From Neocallimastix lanati (nom. inval.) (taxonomy: Eukaryota; Neocallimastigomycota; Neocallimastigomycetes; Neocallimastigales; Neocallimastigaceae): a DNA stretch of 64,000 bases. The stretch lies in assembly GCA_016946835.1 (NCBI GenBank), contig JACVTC010000018.1:1521501-1585500 (forward strand), in the 5' to 3' direction. The notes beneath the pieces are model-generated. The model saw nothing but the letters and a program-made list of their open reading frames with translations, was not told the origin of the DNA and made no database searches. Below are positions 46,201 to 56,249 of this stretch, in pieces (the first letter of the stretch is position 1; the number at the start of each line of letters is the position of its first letter). Made by a program: the position numbers and the translations under genes.

Positions 46201-47800
46201 CATTGTGTAAACTCAGTTCAGAAGTAATGAAGAATTGATTATTATTGTTTTCAGTAAAAACACCAATAGTTTTATTTCTATTATTAATAATTTTTTGTGT
46301 AACCCATTTTTTGAATAATAATGTAATAGCTTTGATATTGTTTAATATTAATTTTATACTACTTAATATATTCATTTTTACCATTGGTGCATATAATACC
46401 TTTGTCCTTTGTTAATTTAATATGATGATTATTTATTTTGAGACAACATTCACCATATCCTTCAATTTCATATAAGGTTCCATTAGCACAATATAACGTA
46501 ATTTTTTCTTGTTTAAAATTAGATAATATATTAATATTATTGGTTATATGTTCTGCAGCACCTGAACCATAAAGCCAATATATTAACGAATTATTTTTCA
46601 TATGATTACTATTTTGATTTTTGTCATTATCGATATAATTAGTATTATATTCTTATTATTGTCATAGTTAATATTATCGTCCATGTTTCCATTATTCATT
46701 GTGTTATCTATATTACCAATAAAATTTATGTTGTTTTGTTTGTTAGAACTAAGAGAATGACTATGTCTTCTATTTTTAAGATGTTTTTTATTGGTTAATA
46801 AATTAAATCTACATTTCTCTGTATTATGGCTATGTTTCTTGCAAATATGACAGTATAATTTATTTTTGATTTTGTTATTATTTTTGTTTGTCTTAAATCT
46901 TCCATTTCCATTAAATTTGTTTTTATTATATTCTTTATAATAATTATTTTTATATTTATTACGTATTTTTCCAATATGATTTATAGTTGTTTTTTCGTTT
47001 ATTGGATAATTGTTGATTAAATTATTATTATTATTGTTGTTGCTGTTGCTTTTGTGCCAATCTTCTAAATATGCTTTCATACCTATCTTTGATTTTAAAT
47101 TATTATAATAATCTTCTGCTAGTGTCCTTTCATCGATATTATCTAAATCTCTATATTTTGGTGGAAGTATATTACATATATATTTAATTTTTTTTTATTT
47201 GATATTTTAAGATTAGTTTTCTTCATATTATTAAAAATATCAAACATTTTATCCAATGTCTTTATTAACTCAAATTTGTTATTTAATTTCAAAGAATTTA
47301 ATTCTTTAATCCAAAAAGCTGTATCGGCTTGTTGGTCACAATAAGAATTTTTTAACCTTCTTATCATGTCAGAAGCTGTTTCAGAGTATTCAATTTCATT
47401 GAATACATTTTCATGAACATTTTTTTATTATCATTAGTTTTAGTTCACCATCAATCTTTTCAGCTTCGATAATTTTCTCTTTATTATTATTATTTCTATT
47501 ATTATTTTTAAATTCTTTGACGTTATCTTTAATTATAAAGTCATATAATCCTGCATTTTTTGCAGTTTGTTCAATAATTTTGAACCAATATCTAAAATTT
47601 TTGGTTCCCGACAACTTTTGCCGGTCATCCAGTTTTTAAATCAAGTTTCTCTTTGATTTCACTGGAGTAATGTATATTAGTATTCATATTTATTAATATA
47701 TATATATATATATATATTTTTTTTTTTATATATATATTTATTTATTTTATTACTTTTTTTTCTTTTTTTTTTTTATTTTGGAGTATTGAGACTCTTAATC

Positions 47801-47933
47801 TGTTAAAAAAGTTAAGAACAACTTTTATTTAAAAATATTTTCATGTGTTTTTATACAAGTACATAAAACTAAATTACATTATTTTATGTTTACTTATTTA
47901 TCACATGATATATAGTTATTATTGTAGTTAACA
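47801..47933 (-). repeat. Copia LTR (5' LTR)
   Basis: 133 bp, followed on the minus strand by GATTAAGAGTC, the primer-binding site. Confidence 0.88.
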
Positions 47934-48030
47934 ATAATAAATAATAAATAATAAATAAATAATAAATAATAAATAATAAATAATAAATAATAAATAATAA
48001 ATAATTAATAATAAATAATTGAATAATAAA
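47934..48030. repeat. AATAAAT heptamer array (right flank of copia)
   Basis: Continuation of the array seen at 43010-43085. A further stretch follows at about 48360-48490. Confidence 0.75.
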
Positions 48031-48357
48031 TAACGTGATGTCCATAAGGCTTTCCCTCAGATGATTATTTCACCCAACCCTGATACTACGCTTTGAATTG
48101 AAGCATAGACCTTGATGATTGTAAAATTTCCAATCGCCAATGATTACACCCACTAGGGAGGAGTTAATGGTTCCGTTCTGATGCTCGTGGTCATTAGAGA
48201 TATATGTAGGAACGTTAGGAATGCATCTCCGGGCTGTGTGTAACGACGATTGAGAGCGGCGAAGCTGATACAGTATGCCAATAACTCATCACCTTACAGT
48301 TAATTAATAACTGTATGGCCATATGGGAGATGGGTACCCATATGTGCAAGTCTATGT
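48031..48357 (-). mobile_element. LINE endonuclease fragment of another family, decayed
   Basis: A sharply less A+T-rich island between two parts of a heptamer array. The minus strand reads IPNVPTYISNDHEHQNGTIN then LVGVIIGDWKFYNHQ, resembling the Y.P....E and GDWN motifs of an APE-type LINE endonuclease. It is not close to the LINE at 5535-9593. Stops and frame changes are present. Two palindromes lie in it: ACAGTTA/TAACTGT (about 48296-48314) and CATATGGG/CCCATATG (about 48320-48344). Confidence 0.5.
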
Positions 48358-48499
48358 TTTGAATAATAAATAATAACTAATTGAATAATAAATATTAAAT
48401 AATAATAAAAATAATTAAATAATTTAATAATAAATAAATAATGAAAAGAGTATCTATTAATAAATAATAAATAATAAATAATAAATAATAATTGTATTA

Positions 48500-49200
48500 T
48501 TATTTTTTTTTTAATAATATTTTTTCTTTTTCTTTCATAATATATTTTATTTAAAGAGAGGGTATAATAAAATGAAGATATTTTCTAATTCAATCATTTT
48601 AAATTTAATTTTATTTTTCAGAGACATAAATACAATTAAAATATTAATTATTTCATTATTTTTATAAATAATTGAAGATAAAACGTTGACATCATCCATA
48701 TTCATATTCATATTTTTATTTATATATTTATATATTTTACATTTTATTTTGGAATTCTACAGGAGTATGTATTATATAAAATTTATAATGATAAAATTAT
48801 AAATAAAAAAAAAAATCTAAAAAACATTTTTTCACTTTGAAATTTTTAAAAATGGGAAAAAAAAATATACATGGATATTTATTTATAGAAGTGAATGATT
48901 AAAATTAAAAAAAATTAAAATAATATAAACAATTAAATAAAACCAAAATGAAATATAAAAAAAAAAAAAAAAAAAAAAAAAAATTAAAATAAAATTTTTT
49001 TTTAAAAAAAAAAGCCTATTAAATTTATATATTTAAGGTTATAATAAAATATCTTAATTATAAAAAATTATTAAATAACAATATATCAAAATAAAAATTT
49101 AAAAAAAATATATATCTATAAATTTATTTTAAAATAAAAAAAAAAAATTTTTTTAAATATAATTTTTTTTTAAATTTAATTTTATTTTTGTTATTTTTTT
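48500..49200 (-). repeat. Distal 3' flank block, type 1, copy 3
   Basis: Near-copy of 35200-35820, on the 3' side of Ank-10. Confidence 0.8.
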
Positions 49201-49245
49201 TTATTTCATAATAAACATCATTTTTTCATTATTATTTATAATGAA

Positions 49246-49378
49246 AGAATTTTTAATAAATTCTACTGTATAAATAAAAATTAGTACTTTTAATTTTTAT
49301 TGTTTACAATAATTAATAATATAAAAATATTCTTATAATGAAGAAAAGGGAAAGAAAAGAATTTTATGAAATTATAAC
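49246..49378 (-). terminator. 3' module of Ank-10
   Basis: Stem-loop at 49246-49264 and pyrimidine-rich block (plus GAAGAAAAGGGAAAG, about 49339-49354). Confidence 0.5.
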
Positions 49379-50320
49379 TTAACTTAATAAATATTTAACT
49401 AATTCTATGTTTCCATTTTTACATGCAATTAATAATGGTGTGTCTCCATTTTTATTTTTCTTATTGATATTCATTCCATAATGAATTAATTTTTTAACCT
49501 CTTCAATATTATCATATTTACATTCATAGGTTAATAAGGTCTCATTATTATCTCTTTTATTATTAATTTTTTTCACTAGATAATTCTTCTTTTCCAATTT
49601 TTTCTTTTCTTTTTTCTCTTTTTCTATTCTCAGTAATTCCAAGTCTTTTTTTATTTTTTCTTTCTCCTTTTTTTCTTCTTCCAATTCTATTCTCATTATT
49701 TCATTTTCTTTTTTTATTTTTTCTTTCTCCTTTTTTTCTTCTTCAATTTTATTTCCGTTATTTCATTTTCAATTTCTAATATGACATAATTCCTACTTTC
49801 ATTTTCTATTCCTTTATTCTTATTAATTTCATTAAATCTTTTCAAAAAGTAACTGTTTCTGCTGAATATTACTTCAATTATATTTTTATTTTTACAAAAA
49901 TTGATTAATTCTATAAATTTAGAATTAATTTTTAAAATATTTTTTCAATATCATTTTCATCAATTATTAATTTTATTCCTTTTTCTATTGAATATTTTAT
50001 TAATAATTTAAACATTTAAATATTATTAAATTTCATTATTGGATTATATCCATCTTCATCTTTTTCATTTAATTCCAAAATAATTTTATTTTTATTGGCA
50101 TAATCTATTAATAATTTAATCAATTCAATATTATTTTTAGTAGTAGCTTTTAAAAGTGGATAATATCCATGTTTATCTTTTTCATTCAAATTCAAAAATA
50201 ATTTTATTTTCGGTTGAATAATCTACAATATTTTTTAACTTTTCGAGTATTACACTTTTTAATTCCATCATGAAGTTTTCTTTTCAAATCTTCTTTACTT
50301 TTATAATTAAACAAAATCAT
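49379..50320 (-). pseudogene. Ank-10: ankyrin / charged-helix pseudogene
   Basis: The start (MILFNYKSKEDLKRKLHD) is at 50320. The first repeats carry several altered bases and frame changes (about 50200-50240), and part of the last repeat and the start of the linker are deleted near 49930 (the family word ISEIN runs directly into the repeat that should precede it). One C is lost in the helix at about 49745. From 49696 the helix end and the C-terminal ankyrin pair are open to the stop. Several kinds of damage make this the most decayed full-length member of the eleven. Confidence 0.8.
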
Positions 50321-50324
50321 AATT

Positions 50325-50640
50325 TTCAAATTTTTTTTAATTCAATTACTTTTTTTTTTTTTTTACTTATTTTATGAATTTCCTTTCAAAAAATAAAATT
50401 ATTTATAATTTATGTTTAATTTTATTTATTCATTTATTATTTTTTATTTATTTTATTATGTATTTAAAAAAAAAAAATGTTTTTTCATAAAATATTTTCT
50501 TTTCCTTTTATATTAATAATAATAATTTTAAAAAAAAAAAAAAATTTTTTAATTCCAATTTTTATTTTTTTATTTCCATTTTTTTTTTATTTTTTTAAAT
50601 AAAATTGTAATAATTAAAAAAAAAAAAAAAAAAAGGAACA
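50325..50640 (-). promoter_or_regulatory. Upstream module of Ank-10
   Basis: GAAAGGAAATTC leader (about 50379), TATA-like ATATAAAAGGAAAAG (about 50498-50513), AATTCCAATT and ATTTCCATT arms (about 50551-50582); the opposite arm is reduced to AAAGGAACAT. Confidence 0.45.
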
Positions 50641-50998
50641 TTTATTTATTTAATTTTTTTTATTTATTTTTTAACTATTTAAAATAAATGTATATATTAT
50701 AATATACTAAAATATATTTTATAATATTATTTACCTATTTAATAAATTATAATTTTTAACTGTTTTTATTACTTTTTATGTCCATAAATATTGAAACAAT
50801 AAATAATAAATAATAAATAATATAATAAATAAAAAATTGAATAATAAATAATAAATAATAAAAAGAGTATTTATTAATAAATAATGATTAAATAATAAAT
50901 AATGATAATAATATTAAATAGTTAATTATAACTAAATAACATAAAAATAAAGCATTTCTCTGAATTAAAAATTATAAAAAAAAAATGCAATTGAACTT
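50641..50998. other. Outer flank and heptamer array
   Basis: A/T-rich flank, then AATAAAT-type repeats (about 50790-50910). No gene. Confidence 0.5.
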
Positions 50999-51660
50999 CT
51001 ATTTATTTTTGAAAAAGAAAAGAAAAGATAAGAAAAGAAAACAAAAGAAAAGAAAAGAAAGAGGAAAATTTAATAATGAAATATTAATATTAATAAATAA
51101 TATATATAAAACTAACTAGTATAATTAATAATACATGTTTATGAATTATTAATGTTGTTTTATAAAATTATTTTATTTTTATTTGTAGTTTACATTAAAT
51201 ATATTAAAAACTATTATTTATATTTAAAATGTAAATATGAATAATAAAAGGTCATCTTTACAAGTACTTTAACGAAGTAATATAGTGGTTTCGTTAGTAT
51301 AAATTTTTCCTTACACTAGAATATGTTTGAAGAGAAATTTATCAATGATAAAATTAAATTAAAAAAATAGATCAAAAAAGCAACTTTTCACTTTTAAAAT
51401 TTTTAAAAAATAAAAAATATATTCATTTATATTTATCGAAATGAGTGAGTAAAAGAAAAAGAAAGTAAAAAATTATTAAATTTATTAATCTAAATTAAAA
51501 CTAAATATTTTAATTATATAAAATTATTACAAAACATCATATAAAAATAAATATTTTAATAAAGAAATTTAAAAAAAAAAAAAAAAAATTACTTAGAAAT
51601 AAAAAAGAAAAAAATTTTTTTTTTTAAATTTAAATTTATATTTTTTATTTTTTTATTTTT
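50999..51660 (-). repeat. Distal 3' flank block, type 2, copy 3
   Basis: Near-copy of 32203-32900 and 40231-40880, including GGTCATCTTTACAAGTAC and the AACGAAGTAATA word. Confidence 0.8.
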
Positions 51661-51726
51661 TTTTTTTCTAATTCATATTTTTTATTTCATAATAAATAAT
51701 ATTTTTTCATTATTATTTATAATGAA

Positions 51727-51870
51727 AGAACTTTTAATAAATTCAGTTTTAAAAATAAAAAAATAGTAATTTCTAATTTGTTTTTTCTTGTAATAATTAA
51801 TAATAATCAATAAAATATATACTAATTATGAAGAGAAGGGAAATAAAAGGATTTTATGAAATTAATAAAT
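51727..51870 (-). terminator. 3' module of Ank-11
   Basis: Stem-loop variant at 51727-51744 and pyrimidine-rich block (plus GAAGAGAAGGGAAAT, about 51830-51845). Confidence 0.5.
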
Positions 51871-53901
51871 TTAACTTAATAAATATTTAACTAATTCTAT
51901 ATTTCCATTTTTACAAGCAATTAATAATGGCGTATCTCCATCTTTATTTTTCTTATTGATATTCATTCTACAATGAATTAATTTTTTAACTTCTTCAATA
52001 TTATCTTGTTTACATTCAGAGGTTAATAAGGTTTCATTATTATCTCTTTTATTATTATATTTTTCAATTATATAATTCTTCTTTTCCAATTCTTTCTTTT
52101 CTTTTTCTTCTTTTTCTATTCTCAGTAATTCCAAGTCTTTTTTTATTTTTTCTTTCTCCTTTTTTTCTTCTTCCAATTCTATTTTTATTAATTCATTTTC
52201 TTTTTCTATTTTTTCTTTTGTTTTTCTTTCATTTTCCAATTCTATTTTCATTGATTCATTTTCTTTTTCTATTTTTTCTTTTTTAACTTCTTCAATATTA
52301 CCTTGTTTACATTCAGAGGTTAATAAGGTTTCATTATTATCTCTTTTCTTTTTAATTTTTTCAATTATATAATTTTTCTTTTCCAATTCTTTCTTTTCTT
52401 TTTCTCCTTTTTCTATTCTCAGTAATTCCAAGTCTTTTTTTATTTTTTCTTTCTCCTTTTTTTCTTCTTCCAATTCTATTTTCATTGATTCATTTTCTTT
52501 TTCTATTTTTTTTTTTACTTTTCTTTCATTTTCATTAATTTTATTAAATTTTTTCAAAAAGTAACTGCTATTGCTGAATATTACTTCAATTATATTTTTA
52601 TTTTTATGAAAATAGATTAATTTTAAAAATTTGTAATTAATTTCTGAAATATTATTTAATTTACAAAGGTAATATTTTTTTGAAATCATATTTTCAATAT
52701 CATTTTCATCAATTATTAATTTTATTCCTTTTTCTATGGAATATTCCACCAACAATTTAAACATTTCAATATTATTATTTTGCATTGCCCCAAATATTGG
52801 AGTATATCCATATCTTCTTTTTTCATTTAATTCCAAAATAATTTTATTGTTATTGGCATAATCGATTAATAATTTAATCATTTCAATATTATTATGATAA
52901 GTGGCTTCTAAAAGTGGATAATAATTTCCATATTTATTTTTTTCATTTAATTTCAAAATAATTTTATTTTTATTGGCATAATCCATTAATAATTTAACTA
53001 TTTCAATATTATTTTTTAAAGTGGCACTTAAAAGTGGATACCATCCATATTCATCTTTTTCATTCAAATTCAAAATAATTTTATTTTTATTGGCATAATC
53101 TATTAATAATTGAACTATTTCAATATTATTTTTTAAAGTGGCACTTAAAAGTGGATACATTCCATCTTCATCTTTTTCATTTAATTCTAAAATAATTTTA
53201 TTTTCAGTGGCATAATCAATTAACAATTGAACCATTTCAGTATTATTACAATAAGTGGCACTTAAAAGTGGATAACTTCCATATTTATCTTTTTCATTTA
53301 ATTCCAAAATAATTTTATTTTTATTGGCATAATCCATTAATAATTTAACTATTTCAATATTATTTTTAAAAATGGCACTTAAAAGTGGATACCATCCATA
53401 TTTATCTTTTTCATTTAATTCTAAAATAATTTTATTTTTATTGGCATAATCTATTAATAATTTAACTATTTCAATATTATTACAAATAGTGGCTCTTAAA
53501 AGTGGATAATTTCCATAGTCATCTTTTTCATTCAAATTCAAAATAATTTTATTTTTATTGGCATAATCTATTAATAATTGAACTATTTCAGTATTATTTT
53601 TATAAGTGGCATTTAAAAATGGATACCATCCATCTTCATCTTTTTCATTTAATTCTAAAATAATTTTATTTTCAGTGGCATAATCTATTAACAATTTAAC
53701 TATTTCAATATTATTTTCATAATAAGTGGCATATAAAAGTGGATTCCATCCATAGTCATCTTTTTTATTTAATTCTAAAATAATTTTATTTTCTGTGGCA
53801 TAATCTAAAATATTTTTTAATTTTTGAGTATTGCCACTTCTAATTTCCTTATTAAGTTCTTCTTTCAAATCTTTTTTACTTTTATCAATAAATAAATCCA
53901 T
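51871..53901 (-). CDS. Ank-11: intact 676-residue ankyrin / charged-helix protein
   Basis: The only full-length open member. Residues 1-49 form the helical cap (MDLFIDKSKKDLKEEL). Residues 50-402 are nine 39-residue ankyrin repeats of the form YGxYPLLxATxxNNIE..LLIDYA..NKIILELNEKD, with the last one diverged. About 413-466 is the linker domain (LNNISEINYKF..NKNIIEVIFS). About 467-618 is E/K-rich helix containing a duplicated block, each ending with KRDNNETLLTSECKQ. Residues 619-676 are two canonical ankyrin repeats ending KYLLS. No signal peptide or membrane segment is seen, so a cytosolic or nuclear protein-binding role is likely. The start is fixed by the family. Neighbouring repeats are very similar at DNA level, a sign of recent repeat duplication. 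Confidence 0.9.
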   Translation of the reverse strand: MDLFIDKSKKDLKEELNKEIRSGNTQKLKNILDYATENKIILELNKKDDYGWNPLLYATYYENNIEIVKLLIDYATENKIILELNEKDEDGWYPFLNATYKNNTEIVQLLIDYANKNKIILNLNEKDDYGNYPLLRATICNNIEIVKLLIDYANKNKIILELNEKDKYGWYPLLSAIFKNNIEIVKLLMDYANKNKIILELNEKDKYGSYPLLSATYCNNTEMVQLLIDYATENKIILELNEKDEDGMYPLLSATLKNNIEIVQLLIDYANKNKIILNLNEKDEYGWYPLLSATLKNNIEIVKLLMDYANKNKIILKLNEKNKYGNYYPLLEATYHNNIEMIKLLIDYANNNKIILELNEKRRYGYTPIFGAMQNNNIEMFKLLVEYSIEKGIKLIIDENDIENMISKKYYLCKLNNISEINYKFLKLIYFHKNKNIIEVIFSNSSYFLKKFNKINENERKVKKKIEKENESMKIELEEEKKEKEKIKKDLELLRIEKGEKEKKELEKKNYIIEKIKKKRDNNETLLTSECKQGNIEEVKKEKIEKENESMKIELENERKTKEKIEKENELIKIELEEEKKEKEKIKKDLELLRIEKEEKEKKELEKKNYIIEKYNNKRDNNETLLTSECKQDNIEEVKKLIHCRMNINKKNKDGDTPLLIACKNGNIELVKYLLS

Positions 53902-53904
53902 AAT

Positions 53905-54240
53905 TTTTAAAAATTTTTTTATTTATTCAATTAATTATTATTTTAAAAAAATTGAAATTATTTATAATTTTTTTTAATTATTTATATTTTTTTTTAATTA
54001 TTTATAATTTTTTTTAATTATTTATTTTATTTTTATTTATTTTATTTTATTTTATTTTATTTTATTTTATTTTTATTTATTGTATGAATTTAAAAGAAAA
54101 AAAAAATTTTTTTCATTAAAAGATTTTCTTATCCTTTTATTCTAATTTAAAATTTTTTTTAACCATTTTTTAGTTCCAATTTTTTTTCTTTTTTTTTTTT
54201 TTTTAGTTCCATTTTTTATTTTTTTAAAATAAATTTTTAA
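53905..54240 (-). promoter_or_regulatory. Upstream module of Ank-11
   Basis: TATA-like AATAAAAGGATAAGAAAAT (about 54124-54142) and two AGTTCCA words in direct orientation (about 54171 and 54204). The opposite TGGAACT arm is missing. The GAAAGGAAATTC leader is also lost, replaced by TTTTTTAATTATTTATAAT repeats (about 53960-54030). Confidence 0.45.
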
Positions 54241-54309
54241 TAATTAAAATAAAAAAAAATTTAATTTTTTATTATTATTATTATTATTATTATTTTTTAT
54301 ATTTTATTA

Positions 54310-54400
54310 TTATTATAATTTATATATAATATAAAATTATTATATATTAGAATACACTATATAATATATTAATTATGAAATAGTAATATGTACTAAAATT
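54310..54400. repeat. Dispersed repeat, copy 2
   Basis: Resembles 22170-22262 (GAATACACTATATAATATAT, GAAATAGTAATATGTA). Confidence 0.55.
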
Positions 54401-55145
54401 AATGCATATAAGAAGTAGTATTATTAAATATATAAATATAATTTAATAATATAAAATAATATATATCCAAAATGTAATATAATATATAAATAAATTGAAT
54501 AAAAAGTTACTTAAATTTAAAAAAAAATGAAAATAAAATTTTTATTAAAAAAATAAAAAAAAATTTTTTCTATTATATATCAATAAATATATGTTAATTT
54601 AATCATAGAATTATAGTGTCACGTTATTTAAATAATTACACGTGATTAATGTAGTGATATACAACTTTTATGTGCTATATTTTAATTATAATAATATTTG
54701 TTATTATCTTTATTTGATTTATTATTATTTTTCCTAAAATAACTAAAAAATCCCTTTTCTAAATTAATTTATTAATTAGAAATTGATTATTATTAAGAAA
54801 TTACATTTTAAAATTATAAAATTTAATAATAAGAAATACATTTTAAACATATAATATAAATTATATATATAAGAATATAATATCTATATTTAAATAATAA
54901 ATATATATTATATATAAATAAAATAAATATAAAATAATACATAATAATATATTATGTAATATAAGATAAAATAAAATAAATTGATTTAAGTCCTATTAAA
55001 GTTAAATATAATATATAAATATAAAAATAAAAGTATAATTCAATAGATTATAAAATAATATATAATATATATTATAGTAGTAATTATAATAAAATAATGA
55101 ATAATGAATAAGATTTATAAAAATTATTATTATAAATTTCCATAT
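54401..55145. other. A+T-rich interval, no gene seen
   Basis: Low-complexity A/T sequence. 54600-54670 (TAGTGTCACGTTATTTAAAT, ACACGTGATTAATG) is slightly richer, with no further signal. Confidence 0.45.
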
Positions 55146-55378
<233 letters not shown>

Positions 55379-55559
55379 TGATGATGATGATGACATAAGC
55401 AATTCAATAGACAGAATATGTTTTACTCTACCACATTATTTGTTTTAGATCAATCAATAGATTTAAAAATTTTTTAAATTTTTTAGTTAAGAATGAACTC
55501 TTTTATAATAGAAACTTTATTTTATTTTATTCCATCTGTACTTTATATTTAATATTCTA

Positions 55560-55660
55560 CTTATTTATTTTATTTTATTTTATTTTATTTTTTATTTTAT
55601 TTTATTTTATTTTATTTAATTTATTTATTTATTTATTTATTTAATAAAAATTATTTTTCC
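55560..55660. repeat. TTTTA pentamer array
   Basis: Repeats of TTTTA grading into TTTA. Confidence 0.75.
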
Positions 55661-55683
55661 TTTTATTAATATTTTTTTTTTAA

Positions 55684-55765
55684 ACTACCGTAGCAGGATT
55701 TCTCCCCAGCTGCACATCCGTAGACACACAATGATTTATTACTAGAGTCCTTATTTTTATTAATA
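55684..55765 (-). other. Less A+T-rich island, unassigned
   Basis: About 60 bp near balanced composition inside very A+T-rich DNA. The minus strand has one open reading, SLCVYGCAAGEKSCYGSL, Cys- and Gly-rich. It could be a displaced exon fragment or part of an old element; not recognised. Confidence 0.35.
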
Positions 55766-55988
55766 TATATTTATATATTTTAAATAAAATAAATAAAAAT
55801 AAAATAAAATAAAGCAAAATAAAATTAAATTATAGATATATATTTATTTAAAAATGTTTATATATATTTTATTTTATTTTATATATTTATTTAATTTTAT
55901 TTAGTTTAATTTAAAAAAAAAAAAAAAATAATAAATAAAAATAAAATTAAATATAAATATATATTTTATTATATTTTATTTTATTTTT

Positions 55989-55995
<7 letters not shown>

Positions 55996-56051
<56 letters not shown>
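55996..56051. repeat. ATT trinucleotide array
   Basis: About 18 ATT units up to the copia LTR. ATT units resume at 61634-61660 beyond the other LTR. Confidence 0.85.
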
Positions 56052-56052
<1 letters not shown>

Positions 56053-56249
56053 GTCAACCGACTTCTCCGGTAGTAACTCGAGAGATAATAAAGTTTAATA
56101 TAATTTATTTATTTATTTATTTTATTTTTATTTTATTTTTAAAAGAGTCATCATTACATAAATTTATTTCATAGATTATTTTATACATGAATATATAAAT
56201 CTATACTAATGTATAAATCACATGTTATAAATTTCCTATTCTATTAACA
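56052..56249 (-). repeat. Copia LTR (3' LTR)
   Basis: 198 bp, matches 61424-61630. Confidence 0.88.

Larger units (their letters stand above)
43095..47933 (-). mobile_element. Ty1/copia element with paired 133-bp LTRs, broken
   Basis: Both LTRs are 133 bp (43095-43227 and 47801-47933), begin TGTTAA, end TTAACA, and differ at about three positions by eye, so the insertion is fairly young. On the minus strand from the 5' LTR: primer-binding site GATTAAGAGTC (47790-47800), gag with a CCHC knuckle (about 46600-47680), protease (about 46360-46600), integrase (about 45290-46380), reverse transcriptase (about 43850-44920) and RNase H (about 43480-43750). The polypurine tract GAGGGGAAG is at 43230-43240. 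It is broken by roughly eight to ten interruptions. It sits inside an AATAAAT array that continues on both sides. Confidence 0.88.

Noticed and set aside
43095-47933. Five-base target-site duplication of the copia elements
   Set aside because: Flanks (TTAAT/ATAAT and ATTAT/AGTAT) agree at only four of five bases inside A/T repeats, so this is not reliable.
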